From Motacilla alba alba (lineage: Eukaryota; Chordata; Aves; Passeriformes; Motacillidae), in contig NC_052032.1 of the NCBI RefSeq assembly GCF_015832195.1, forward strand, positions 2,796,618-2,860,617: DNA of 64,000 nucleotides. Direction: 5' to 3'. The position numbers were made by a program, and so were the translations under genes. The notes under the pieces are model-generated. The model was given only the letters and a program-made list of their open reading frames with translations. It made no database searches and was not told the origin of the DNA. Positions 24,850 to 36,500 of this stretch are shown piece by piece. Every line of letters begins with the position of its first letter. The stretch's first letter is position 1.

Positions 24850-25070
24850 TTTATGCCAGGAGCAGCAATAGACACAGAAAGGTCTGCTCCTTACATACTT
24901 AAAATAATAAAAAAAAATACATCCATACATAAAAAAATGCATATCTAAATAAATGAAACCATTCTGGAGCCCAGCAGGGGTAGATTGCCCAGAGCCACCT
25001 AACCAATGGAATCACAGAATGGTTTCCCTTAAATGCCTTCCTTTAATGGAAGGCACCTTAAAGGATCCTT
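24850..25070. repeat. Second local duplication, copy 2
   Basis: Partner of 22071-22265. Its CR1 part is broken after GAATGGTTT by a 22-bp insertion (25026-25047), after which GGAAGGCACCTTAAAGGATC resumes. Confidence 0.9.
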
Positions 25071-25599
25071 AAGCAGCTTTGAATCACTGCAGTGTCTCTT
25101 ACACTGCAACATGTGAAACAACTCTTGAAAGGATGAAGATGTGAAAAATAATCTTGGGACTCTTGCAAGGACTAAGGGTGTAGCCTTCAAATTATTAAAA
25201 TATAAATAACACCTGTGCAGTTCATTGCTGTCCACTCCCTAGAAGCAGCGTGAGCAGTGAAATGAGAGCTGCCAGATGTGAAAACTGGTCAAAAATGATC
25301 TGACTTTGACAACAGCTCTATGTAGTCTGCTGGTTGGAGTCCAATAAACCTCATAATAATGTGCTGACTACCTTCAGCCCCACTGGAAGTCAAAAGTGGA
25401 GGTCCTGTATCTAAGAAAGAGCCCTTGAAACATCTCACTTTGGCCAGGTGGAAATGAAGGCTCCCAAAATGCCAGGTGTGGTCACAGGGTCTGAATGAGA
25501 GTCCTTTGTGCCAGCCTTGGGCCTCTCCCATAGATCTGCAAGCTTAGAGCAGTATGCAGTTTGAAATCATTAAAAAAAAGAGAGTAATGGAATAGTAGT

Positions 25600-26110
25600 A
25601 TAATAGAATCATAAAATCCCAGAACGGTTTGGGTTGGAAGGGACATCAAAGACCATCCACCACCATGGGGATGGTGGCACCTCCCACTGTCCCAGGCTGG
25701 CCCAGTCCCATCCAGCCTGGCCTTGGGCACTGCCAGGGATCCAGGGGCAGCCCCAGCTGCTCTGGGCACCCTGTGGCAGAGCCTGCCCACCCTCACAGTG
25801 AGGAATTTCCTCCCAAACATCTAACTTAAATTTCCCCTCTTTTAGTTTGAACCCATTCTCCCTTGTCCCATCTCTGCAGGTCCTGATAAAGGGTCTCTCT
25901 CTGGCTTCCAGCTGCCCTGAGATGTCCACACAACCCTCTTGTCTCCAGGATGAACATTCCCAGCTCTCCCAGTCTGTCCCTACTGGGGAGGTGCTCCAGT
26001 CCCCTCACCAGTTTCACACCCTCCTCTGGACCTGCTCCAAGCCCACGAGGGCACTTGAAGATTTTGGTGCCAAGACTGCACCATGGCTGCCTGTGCCTCA
26101 AAGGATGTTT
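25600..26110 (-). repeat. CR1 LINE fragment, long (minus orientation)
   Basis: It runs from ATAGAATCATAAAATCCC through GGTTTGGGTTGGAAGGGACA, GGATCCAGGGGCAGCCCCAG and GGGGAGGTGCTCCAGTCCCC to CCAAGACTGCACCATGG, about 500 bp of CR1. Confidence 0.92.
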
Positions 26111-27502
26111 GCAGCACCTCCAGTACAACAAGCTGTGGCAATTTGAGGGCAGGAATTTTTCTTCCTGGTGAGGCCCATTGGGCAGCTCGCCCACAAACAG
26201 CCTTTGGGACCATGGTGCCAATTCACAGCCCTGGATCACTGGAATCACCAGGATTTCTGATCAAAACCACAGAAACACCAACACATTAACATAAAATATC
26301 CAGGGGATATGGCTCTTCCCAGACCAAGGAGGGGCTGCAGAGCTTTACACCAGGCCCAGCCCTGCTCAAATTCCTGATAATCAACACAGGGATGTGACTG
26401 TGGTTAAGAACATCCTGCTGGGGTGTCCCTCTCCTTGACTGTAGCGTTGGTGCTTCCTTGCTAATAACAGATTTTTAAAAGTCCCAAAAATGCTAAGGAA
26501 GAACCTCAGTGCTGTAACCTGAATGTGGGAGCTGCTGCTGGGGATGGTCCAGTAAAACTCCTCAGCTGGAAGGGCTGATGGTCCAAAAATGCCTGATTTC
26601 CCCTGGGGAACCAGAATGCTTTATCTCTGTGTCAGAGGTGCAAAGTTTTCGTTAGAAATAAATGGGCCAGTGGATTTTTTTTCTACTTGAAGAGTGTTTG
26701 TTTTCTGTGCTTTAATTTTTTCCAGGAAGAGATAACTGAATCTCAGAACTGATGCACTCCCAACTCTTACACGCTGGCACTGCTTATTAGCTGCTTGCTC
26801 AGTGGAGAATATTCTTCCTTATATAGGTCTTTCAGAAAGTAGGTCAGGGGATTAACATGAGTACTGGGTGCTAAAAATCGTCTTTGACAGCCCTGCCTTC
26901 CTTTATTATTTTCTCACTCTGCCCACTGCAGATGCCAACACCTGCCAGCTCCTCTGCTGTTTTCTCCTGGGGTCAGCGGGGATGACCACAAAAGGTTTCT
27001 CCACTCGGATCCCACAAACAACCTTGGCCCATTGGTTTTTCTGGCGTGTTTGACCCATGACATCACTGGGCTTTGAGAGGTTGTTTTCCAAAGAAACATG
27101 GCAGCGTCACATCAGCCCTGGCACTGGGGTGGTTTGTCAGTGGAAAAACACCTGGGCAGAGATGGCCTTGGCCACTGAAGGATGGAGCACTCGGATCGTT
27201 TTTGGGAGTTGCTGTTCTGAGAAAAGAGCAGCCGGGCCCAGTGCCAGGTGGGGTGTGAGGAGCTTCATCTTCTCAATGGCAAGTGCTTCTAGGAAGTTCT
27301 GCAGGGCAAATAACAGCAATCACCAGCAAAGCCTTCTGTGAAATGTTTGTTCTCCACACCATGTCCTCGGTTCAGTGGCTGCTGCTGGTGCGGCTGGTGT
27401 TTGTGCTGATGGGGCATTTCTTGGGCTGTTTACAGGAGATACAGAACAGCTCTCTGTGACATCCTTGCAGTCACAAAACGGCCTGGGGGAGCAGGGACAG
27501 TA
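26111..27502. other. Intergenic: no gene recognised
   Basis: Unique-looking DNA. It contains a 32-codon ORF from 27361 with a hydrophobic start, reported separately. Confidence 0.45.
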
Positions 27503-27765
27503 AGGATCATTTCATCCCACCCCTGCCATGGGCAGGGACACCTCCCACTGTCCCAGGCTGCTCCAAGCCCTGTCCAGCCTGGCCTTGGGCACTGCCAGGG
27601 ATCCAGGGGCAGCCCCAGCTGCTCTGGGCACCCTGTGCCAGGGCCTGTCCGCCCTCACAGGAAGAATTTGTTCCTAATATTTGACTTAAATTTCCCCTCT
27701 GCCAGCTTAAAACCAAAGCAAAATTCCCCTTTGTCCTGTCATTACTTGCTTTTGTAGTCTCTGAT
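27503..27765 (-). repeat. CR1 LINE fragment (minus orientation, 3' terminus lost)
   Basis: CCTGCCATGGGCAGGGACAC, GCCAGGGATCCAGGGGCAGC and CCCTTTGTCCTGTCATTACT are in reverse CR1 order. Confidence 0.9.
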
Positions 27766-27795
27766 ATATACACACCTATACACATATATACAAAC

Positions 27796-27826
<31 letters not shown>

Positions 27827-27836
27827 AAAATATATA
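27766..27836. repeat. (TA)n with (CATA) ends, microsatellite
   Basis: ATATACACACC-type sequence passes into a clean TATATA run at about 27797-27821. It directly follows the truncated end of a CR1. Confidence 0.9.
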
Positions 27837-28019
27837 CCCATGCATATCCACGTAGTCATGTCACCAATAAAAGATCTAAACTCCATCTTTAGAAACCCAT
27901 TTGTTTGAAACAGAAATGGTTTTTGAGACAAAACAAACCACGACTGTAATATATTCCCTTCATAGACTCTCTTAACTTGAGTCCGTGTCTGTGTGCACAT
28001 CCACACCTATCTCGGGAGA

Positions 28020-28372
28020 TGTCTGAGGGGCCCTCAGCTCTGGAGGTCCCTGGGTGTCCCTCTGTGTCCCTGGATGTCCCTGGGTGTCCCTCTCTGTCCC
28101 TAGGTGTCCCTGGGTGTTCCTCTGTGTCCCTGGGGGTCCCTGGCTGTCCCTGTCTATCCCTGGGTATCCCTGAGTGTCCCTGTGTGTCACTAGGGGTCCC
28201 TGAGGGTCCCTGGGTGTCCCAGTCTGTCCCAGTCTGTCCCTGACTGTCCCTGTGTGTGTGTACCTGTGTGTGTGTCCCTGTGTGTGTCTCCCTGTGTGTC
28301 CCTGTGTGTGTGTGTCCCTGTGTGTCCCTGTGTGTGTGTCCCTGTGTGTCCCTGTGTGTCCCTGTGTGCAGG
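28020..28372. repeat. Minisatellite, 9-10 bp unit GTGTCCCTG
   Basis: Roughly 35 tandem units. They vary on the left (GTCCCTGGGTGTCCCTC type) and are nearly uniform on the right, where GTGTGTGTCCCTGTGTGTCC forms a longer compound unit. The reading frames across it give low-complexity Cys/Val/Pro strings and are not genes. Confidence 0.92.
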
Positions 28373-28489
28373 GCTCAGAGCAGGCCCAGGCTCTGCTCCA
28401 GGCCCAGCGATGGCCCCAGAGCCACGGGCAGGGCCTGAGCCCAGGAGCTGCCCCTGCCCAGGAGGCAGAACTGCTGCCCTGGCAGTGCC

Positions 28490-28662
28490 CAGCCCTGAGC
28501 AGAGCCCAGGGAGGCTGTGGGGTCTCCCTGACTGGGAATATTCCAGAACCATCAGCCCTGTGCCCTGGGGTGGCCCTGCTGGAGCAGGAGGTGACACCAG
28601 TGACCCACTGTGGTCCCCTCCAGCCTGACCCACCCTGGGATCTATGGTTCTGTGATTCTGTG
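28490..28662 (+). repeat. CR1-like 3' end (plus orientation)
   Basis: GACCCACTGTGGTCCCCTCC, CAGCCTGACCCACCCTGGG and the terminal TTCTGTGATTCTGTGAG are typical of one CR1 3' end type. Confidence 0.7.
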
Positions 28663-30119
28663 AGCTAACACGAAGGAAGGTTCTCAGTGAGGGTTTTCAA
28701 ATCTCCACATGGCCACGTAACAGGGTGATCTTTGTGCAGAAAGGCCAAATGCAGAACAGCCCCCAAAAATCAGCTGCACCAGCAGTTCCTGGGCAGTGAG
28801 ACCCCTGGGAGGGAGCAAAGCCCTGGCAGAGGCCCTGCTTTGGAGCTGGTCATGCAGCCTTGAAGTGAAAAACAAAGCAGCTGGAGTTTCTTTGGCCAGG
28901 GACAGATGCAAAGCTCAGAGCTTTTTTGCTACAGAAACACTCAAGTCTCGCCATTCATTGTCACTTTGCAGTTGGAATAAAAGCCCCTTGCCAGCCACTG
29001 CTGCTGTTTCTTCTCCAGATCATGGCCCAGCAAGGTGTGCACAGTTACCCCCTCTCCTGTGAGCCCCAGCTGCTCATACAGCTGGTTGTGCTCACCATCT
29101 GCTTTCCTGCTCTGCTCCAGCTCCAGACAGCCCAGCCCTGGCAGCTGCCTCTGCTTCTGGTGCCTTTGGGAGGGAGCTGAGGGAAAATCCTCATTTTTAC
29201 TGCAGATGAAAATGGCTCTTTTCCTGTCCCAGAGGGGCTGTGTGTCCCCAGTTTTGCTGCACTGCAGCATTCCCTGGGTACCCACAGAGGTACCCTGATC
29301 AGGTGGTAATTATTCAGTGTTCAGCTCAGAGGAGGAAAATAGATTTTTCCAGCAGCCTGGGTGTCACAAAGCCTCCAAAACCAACACTCTGTTGAGGTGG
29401 GAAATCTGTTGAGAAGTGCCAAAGTGTAGCAAGGAAAGAAGCTCTGAGGGCACAGATTGATGAAAATTTTCAGTGGGAGATGCAGAACTTTCCAGAGAGG
29501 AACACTAAATCTGGGAGTAGACCATTACCGTTCCTTTACTTTAATTTTGTTCATCACTTGCTCGAGCCTGAGGCACATGACACAAGCTCTGATCAGGGCT
29601 GAATCCCTCCCAGGACGCAGACACCCTTTGGCTCTCCCTTTCTTTTCCTCTCACGTCCTTTGAAGCACAGACATCAGTGATTTTAAAGGAATCACAGAGC
29701 TCCTACTCATAATCACACCTTAACAAGAAAGAACATTATTCACTCACTAGGATGGAGTGGAAGGGGGGATCCATCACAATATTTGGGAGTGCTGGTGATC
29801 CCTGAGTGCCTCAGTGTGGGGCTGAGGGCACAGCAGCCCCAGGCAGTGCTGTCAGCTCTGAGATCAGAACCTGCTGCCACCTGAAACCTCGGTGGTTTCC
29901 TCTCGCTTTCTAAGCTGCAGGAAACACTGACATTTCTGCTGAGCTGGCAGCACCCTGGGGTCTGAGTCCCAGTGATGCTCCCAGCCTGGAAATCATTATG
30001 GTTTTATAATTCTTGTAGGTATTCATGTTTAGTTTTATAGTTATATGTGGATGCTTGTGGGCAAACGCAGACATGGATGGTTTTTACATGAATATGCACA
30101 CCTTTACATCCATAGATCC
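28663..30119. other. Intergenic: no feature recognised
   Basis: Ordinary complexity. The short ORFs overlap in several frames without family resemblance. Confidence 0.5.
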
Positions 30120-30200
30120 TTTAGAGCTATGCACTAAAGAATTGCAGGATTACAAATAGATGAAAAATATAAAAGCTAAAATCCTAAGGCATCGTTCACA
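30120..30200 (-). mobile_element. LTR 5' end fragment (minus orientation)
   Basis: On the minus strand it starts TGTGAACGATGCC at 30200 and runs through TTTTAGCTTTTATATTT and CAATTCTTTAGTG. The same order of blocks starts the LTR at 48059, and a 22-bp part (ACTAAAGAATTGCAGGATTACA) recurs at 30740. Confidence 0.5.
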
Positions 30201-30351
30201 TCCCTCTGGAGGCTGTCCCTGCTTGGCAGCTCACATCAGTGCCCCCCTGCTCCTGGGGCACCACTGAAACCCCAGGAAGCAAAGGCTGGCAGGGGGCAGG
30301 TGGAACCCAGCCCCAGGAGATGCCTTTGCCCTGGCACAGCCACAGCCCCAG

Positions 30352-30762
30352 TGATGCCCTTTTGGGGCTACCTAAAAACAGAGCCAGACAGAATTAAGGC
30401 AATAAAAAGCTGGTATATTTATTGAACACCCTTCAGGTACATTTCAGGTAGACAAAGTCCCCCCAGGGCCTACACCCAAAATGGACGATGGGTCATGGGT
30501 TTTCACATTTTTGTAAGCTTGGTCCATTTGCATATTGATTGCATATCATCTGCCAATTACAGCTTCAGGTAATGAAGTCATTGACCCCAGGTTTGCTCCC
30601 CCCAAAACTCACTTTTGTTTCCATCTCTGGGCCCTGAGGCAGTGAGGTGTCCTTGATTGCCAGGCCTGGAGAGGAATTGTTGTGTCTGCCCCAAATGGGA
30701 AAGCAGCAGCTCCCACTGTGTGTGGAGTTTGGAGTTACACACTAAAGAATTGCAGGATTACA
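30352..30762 (-). mobile_element. ERV LTR (minus orientation), 5' end cut
   Basis: On the minus strand it begins near CTGTAATCCTGCAATTC and has CAATCAATATGCAAATGG, GTTCAATAAATATACCAGC and a U5-like tail ending GGGCATCA at 30352. The AATAAA lies about 70 nt before the end, as in LTRs. Confidence 0.6.
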
Positions 30763-30850
30763 GATCCTTCGATAAATAGAACTGCTTTTTATTCCCTTTA
30801 TTTTGTCTGGCCTCTGTTTTCAGGTAGCCTAAAAAGGGCATCATCACATC
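30763..30850 (+). mobile_element. LTR 3' end fragment (plus orientation), inverted to its neighbour
   Basis: GATAAATAGAACTGCTTTTT, TTTGTCTGGCCTCTGTTTTC and GGTAGCCTAAAAAGGGCATC match the tail of the minus LTR at 30352-30430, in the opposite orientation. Confidence 0.6.
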
Positions 30851-33800
30851 CAGGAGTTGCTTTTCCCTCCAAGGCCAAGTGAAATGAGAAGGGCTTGGCA
30901 TGGGGGAGATGGTTTGGGCTCAGAATTGCTCAGGGACACTGAAATTTTGGTGGTTGAGAGGCTTTTCCCCATTTCAGTGAGAAGAGTTCAGAGCAGTGAC
31001 TGGAGCTGTGAGTGCTTGGAAAGCTTTGTGGAAAGGCAAGAGCAGAACCCATGAATCCAGGTATAGCCAAGCTTGCGATATCTGCTTCAGAGGGGGCTCC
31101 TCAGGGCTGACGAGAGACTGCCAAAACACAGAGCTGCCACCTGTATGTACTTTTTATAATGAAAAAAATGCAATTAATTTGACTGCTGTGCCAGTGCTGC
31201 ATTGTGTGTGGGGGTAATTTCCAGGTAGCTGGGTTACCATAAAGCAGAGAATGCACATAGATTATACTGAATACAAATAAAAATTATAATCTAAGGGGTC
31301 CAATCTATTTTTTACTATTTATTTCCTAGGAAAAAGTCAAATAGTTCAGGATATAAGGCAACTCAGATTATGATTTTTTTACTTCTGTTCCAATTTTTCT
31401 CAGCCATTTACACTTCTTTGGTTGGTCATAATGGAGTTGAGATATTCAAAACCATCTTTTAAAACCTTTTCCTAGGGAAGAGCCGGTGGGTTTATTTTTG
31501 CTGTGTACCTTCTTTGCAAGCAGCATTCTATTTTCCTGAAAGCCTAGAATATCTCATTAAGAAAAAAAGCCCCAGCTCTTCCTGAAGCTGTGACTTTTGC
31601 AATTGGTGTGATGACAAAGTGGAAATTATCTCTCAGACTTAATCTGAATGCTTGTGCTCTCTAGTGACACAGCCAGGCATATTTTCTTTCACTTGGACAA
31701 AACCCAGCCTTTTTCACATTATTTCTCCTCTCACTTTCACAGAATCACAGAACTAGAAGGACATGGCACGAAGTAAAGTAAAAGTAAAGAGGCAGAGGAA
31801 GGGGGGGGAGGAAATGAGCACTTTGAGTCCTGAAAGTAGTTTCAGTTTAAGCAGGGGACCAGTTTTCAGGTTAGATGTTGCTTTTAACCCTCTCTGCTGC
31901 TCTAAAACAGGGGATGCCTCTGGCAGAGGGAGCCACGAAAGCGGGAGTGAAAGGGATTATCTGCACCGAAACCACCGTGTGTTGGTTTCCCCCACCCCAC
32001 AATCTCTCTATCTGTGTTGGTCTCTCTCTTTCCTCTTTGCAGCACAGAATTTACAGTAAAAACACAGGAAGCTGAATGATTTCCTCTGAGGAAAGTACCT
32101 GACGGAGAGGTGAAGGAGCAGAGTCATCACCAGGCCCTTTGAGCCATCCCTGCCCATGCAGTCAGTGATGGTTTCAGGAGGTGCTGCTTTGGAACAAGAC
32201 ACCTTGCAGGTGGTTTTTGCCAGATCAGGCAGGCTGGTACAGGAGGATTGACTTTTTTTCCTGTGGCAATCCCAGAGAAGGGAGTCCTGAATTTGTGAGT
32301 AGCAGCTGGTGGTTTGTGAATAACAGCAGATATTTATTTATTAGTGACGCTGCACCCTGTGCACCAAAAACCACTTAACCACAGTCACAGTGGTGTGGAG
32401 GCCCCTCTGTGCCTCCAGAGAACGTGAGGATAGCCCTGGGGAGGGACAAAGAGGGCACTTAGGGAGGGACAGACACATTTTTAGCTGCCATTCCAAACCT
32501 GTCCCTCCCCAAGGAGCTGAGCTGGGAAAGCCAAACAGCAGCACTAAGGAAGGAGACCTGGGCCCCCTCCATTGCAAGACCCCTTGGAAAAAGTCAGCCC
32601 AGACTTCCGAAATTTCAGAGGTTGTGAAAGGGGACTTTTGCCCTAAAAATACCCAAACCCTTATCCTCAGTGCCATCTGAAAGGGCACAAGTGAGTAACC
32701 CTGCAGATAGCATCTCAGAGAGACCATGAGCTCCCCACACTTGACGAGTGACTAAAGCTGAAGTGGATTTTTCAGCTGAGTGGGCCTAAATGTAGGAGTG
32801 GAAGGGATACAGAGATGGGTACAGCACTAGCCTCTTTATTTTGCAATAACTTCTCCTGTCCAATAGCTCCTGCCCCCTCCAGGAAACTTTCCTTTTGCTC
32901 ACAGAGCTGTTGAAATGCCTGTGTGTGGTTACATTTTCCTATTCCGGCCTCCACTCGGGATCTCATTGCCGCTGCAAAGTGCAACAGGCCTGATTCATTT
33001 TGCAGCAGGAACATGATTGATGCAAGCCCGGATGGAGACTCATTCTCAGCCCTGTGGAAATTCCTCAGCAAGGCTGCAAGTCAAGTGAAAACCTCACTGT
33101 ACAATCATCAGGTTGTGTTTCTACTCCTAAACCTTTTGGGATGGAGCCAGGAACAGCTTGCTAGCAGGCAAGGATGACCCAGAAAGCCAGAGCAGTTCTT
33201 ACATCACCTTTTATTCTGGTTTTGTCTTTTGGTTTTTGCTTCTTTTTTTTTTTTTTTTCTTCTGAGAATTATCTTTCCCTCTCACCTACACCAACTCCTT
33301 CACCTTTAGATTGAAGACCTGATTAACATGTGTGTTTTTCCAGGGCCCTCCAAGAATAAAGATCATCTGTGCAGTTCTGGCGGAGCTTTGCTCGCAGTCT
33401 CCTGCTGACAAACCACACCTTGTTTATCAGGACCAGCATTTGTTGAACACACACACAGAGCTGCTGGAGATCTGAGGGCTGAGATTTCTGTACCTGCTGG
33501 GGAAATCACCGGGGGAAAAGTGGAGGAACAAAGGCTGGAGCAGACTTTTTTCAAAGAAAATGTTAAGGCTGTGCTGAACAGGGGCTCCAAAGCTGCTGGG
33601 GCGTTTATGTCTCCTTCTATATTTTCATTTCACATTATTTTTTTCCCACATCCCATTAAATAAATGGTATTTTATCAATTCCCTGTGTTTGTAACGCTCT
33701 GTGAAGAATTCCACTCTGCCTGAGCTCCTGATGAAGTGCAGAGAACCTGCAGCAACCAGCCAAGCACCTCAGCAATCCCAGCTCTATTCCTGGGTCATCT

Positions 33801-33950
33801 TGTTCTCAACCCTGGAAGTCAGAAATAAAAAGTGGCAAGGTACCTGTGAGGCTGATGCCACCTCCTTGCCATTTTCTGGGATCAAGCTGCTGCTTGTTGA
33901 TGACACCGGAACATTTCTGTTCTGCTTTTCTTTCTAATCAAGTTCTAGAA
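30851..33950. other. Intergenic: no gene recognised
   Basis: Contains a T run at 33245-33260 and a CR1-like scrap near 31737-31765. Nothing else could be supported. Confidence 0.5.
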
Positions 33951-33979
33951 CATGTTCAGTGGGTCAAGCACAAAGAATG

Positions 33980-34105
33980 CTGAGAAGGAGAAGAAGAAGA
34001 TGAAGATGATGAAGAAGAAGATGAGAAGGAGAAGGAGAAGGAGAAGGAGAAGGAGAAGGAGAAGGAGAAGGAGAAAAGAAAGAGAAAAGAAAGAGGGGGA
34101 AAAAA
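33980..34105. repeat. (GAAGGA)n / (GAA)n purine tract
   Basis: GAAGAAGATGAAGATGATG passes into about eight clean GAGAAG/GGAGAA units and then AAAGAAAGAGAAAAG. The strand is almost purely purine. The Lys/Arg/Glu-rich frame over it is a repeat artefact. Confidence 0.92.
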
Positions 34106-36334
34106 AACCCAAAGGAAAAAAGGTACTGCCCCTTCAGAGTTTAACAACCCCAGGATTAACAGGCAGTGGCAAGAAGGTTTTTCAAGGCTGCAGTTTTGGA
34201 TTCAGGTAGTGAAGCCTGAGACCAAATGAGTAGCAGGGGCAGCCACTGGATCACTGTGTACTCAATTTCATGTTTTTCATGCTCTCTGACCCTCAGTTAT
34301 GCTCAACTGCTTTTAAAGCAAATGAAGCCAAACATGTAATTTGATTGAAGGGACATTCTTGGGCAGGAAAGATGGGATATTTAAGTTTTGTGTCACAAAT
34401 CACTGAGCTATTTATTCACTACTGCAGATTCAGGTGAGATTCCCTGGCTTTCTGGTGACATTCAGCCCAGCAATGGGTGAGATCAATTCCCTTGGCTGGA
34501 ATTGCATCAGGAGAGGAAGTGAGGGAGCTGCACCCAGAGGTGATGCAGCACATGTGGGTGCTCCAGCTCAGCTGACACCAAGGTGTTACTGTGGCAGAGG
34601 GAAGAATTCAAGGTATCTGTCATCTCCCACATCATCCTGGAGTGCTCTAATCGCTGCACACTCATGCCTGGAGCCAGAAACAACCACACTTCGCAGTCCT
34701 AGTCTCACAAAAAGACAGGGGATTGAATAACTTGAAAGCTGCCATCAGCCTCACTTCCCCAAATTATGCATCCAGCTGACTTTTGCCCACCTGGCTTGAA
34801 GCTTTCACCTCACTTAAATAAGAAACCCAAGCATGAGTTTTTGCTCAGACTGTAGTTACAGTTAGGACAGAGACACTGGAAAAGGAGTTTTCCATCCCCT
34901 TGTCTCAAAAATACCTCATGGAAACAGTCCTAACACCATAAACCCCTCTCAGGCCCCCAGATATCCCCTTCAGTGCCTTTAGGACCTTAAATCTGGCTGA
35001 GGAAATAATTTTGAAGCCCTTCCTCTCCTGCCCCCTGGAGGCTCCCAAACTGCTTCATCACGTTAAGGATGAACACCAGCACCGAGGCTTGGCAGGTTCA
35101 CGAACAGATTTCAAATCCGAACGTGTTTTTAAACTCTTCTCACGAGTTACAAACAGGAAAGGGGGAAAAGCCAGTGAATTTCCCTTCCAGGAGCCCGTGG
35201 TGGAGCTGCTGGTCCCAAATCAAGCTTGTGTCAGCTCTGAACGGTGTTTTGGCAGGTCTGACTCCAAGGATTTGCCAGCTTCCCTCTCTCAGTAGGGATC
35301 ACAGAGAATACCAAGCAGGGCATCTGTCAGTGAGTAATTACAGGAAATATCAGCTTCCTTTTGTGCAGCGTGTTTGAGTCTTGTCTGGGGTGAGGCACAA
35401 ACCTGAGCCTGTCTCCAGGAGCTCTTTGGAGCTGCCAAGGTAAATGACACCAGAGGCAGAGCCAGGCAGCTCTCATGTTACCAGCAATGAGGAAATCATT
35501 CCATAAATGTCACTTCTTCCCCTGACTGTCTGCAAACAGACTGCCTGAGCTTTCCAGCGCCCAGAAACACGGATCCAGTGCCTTTTCCTCATAGCTTGGA
35601 AAGCATCTGGAGAGCAGAGTGTATTTCTTCATTACTGGATTTGTTCTCCTTTATGCTGCCTATCATCCCCTGTGACAAACACCTAGGAAGGGCGATTAAT
35701 TACAGAGAATTAATTTAATATAGTGCTACCAGTGCCCTGGAGGGTCAAAGGAGATTTATGTTCCCTGTGCAACACAAACAACGCTCAGGAGTGTAACTTC
35801 AGCCAGGAGGGAGGCAAGAAACATTTACAAAATGTTTGCAAAACGTTTGCAAAACGCAACCTTGAAGTAGGGCAGAGAGACTGGATTGAAACAAGAGATC
35901 TTTTATTGTCTTGAACTTCAGGGTGTGATACAGAGGAACTACATGGATTTCCATTCATATTAAAAAAAAAAAAAAAAAGAGAGCCCTTTATTTACACAAG
36001 TGTTCAATCTGCCCATGGTACCTGACAACAACTCTGGGTTCTATTTGTTTTACTTTGTTAGTTATTCCCACCTAGATGGAGCAAGCATTGGTCAGTAGCA
36101 CTTAGAAAAACGTGTAAGAAGCTGTTGGGCAGGAAATAAAAAAAAGAATTCTGTTCTGAAAGAACCCAAATCCTCCTGGGCATTTCACTGTAACAAACCC
36201 ACCAGAATAATTACAACCAGTCGCTGACAAAAGGAACAGTTTTCAGTTGGGGCTCAGCAGCCTAATTAATCTCAGTCTGTCTTTATTTCCCCATCTAAGT
36301 AAATATATCCTGGACATGCACAAACTCCACATGG
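34106..36334. other. Intergenic, downstream of TNC: no gene recognised
   Basis: An A run (35961-35978) and a small tandem of AAAACGTTTGCAAAACG type (35825-35860) are the only clear structures. Confidence 0.5.
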
Positions 36335-36354
36335 ATAAAGAAAAAAGGTAGAAA

Positions 36355-36360
36355 TTTATT
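36355..36360 (-). promoter_or_regulatory. TNC polyadenylation signal candidate 2 (AATAAA)
   Basis: A second AATAAA within TTTTAAATAAATTTC, 22 nt further downstream. Either or both could be used. Confidence 0.5.
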
Positions 36361-36376
36361 TAAAAGTAATTGTGCT

Positions 36377-36382
36377 TTTATT
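36377..36382 (-). promoter_or_regulatory. TNC polyadenylation signal candidate 1 (AATAAA)
   Basis: AATAAA on the minus strand within TATAAATAAAAGC, about 730 nt past the stop. A long T run lies just before it. Confidence 0.5.
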
Positions 36383-36455
36383 TATAAAAAAAAAATTTAC
36401 AATCAGACACTGTCCTGCTGTGTTTCCAAAAGCATGGTTCTCTTAAAAATGACAA

Positions 36456-36500
36456 AATGTAGCTTATTATTATTATTATCATTATTATTATTATTACTTT
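36456..36500. repeat. (TTA)n microsatellite in the TNC 3' UTR region
   Basis: About 12 TTA-type units with one C interruption. A similar ATA run occurs at 36636-36660. Confidence 0.85.

Noticed and set aside
28020..28372. Possible CRISPR-like array
   Set aside because: Units are 9-10 bp, contiguous and without spacers, in a vertebrate genome: a minisatellite.
28190..28633. 147-codon minus-strand ORF with Thr/His/Gly repeats, and matching plus frames
   Set aside because: Translation of the minisatellite and an adjoining CR1-like end; low complexity in all frames.
30131..30762. 22-bp direct repeat as a target-site duplication around the LTR
   Set aside because: Far too long for an LTR target-site duplication, and the repeated piece is itself LTR sequence.
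33952..34209. Lys/Arg-rich 85-codon ORF
   Set aside because: Direct translation of the GAAGGA purine tract.
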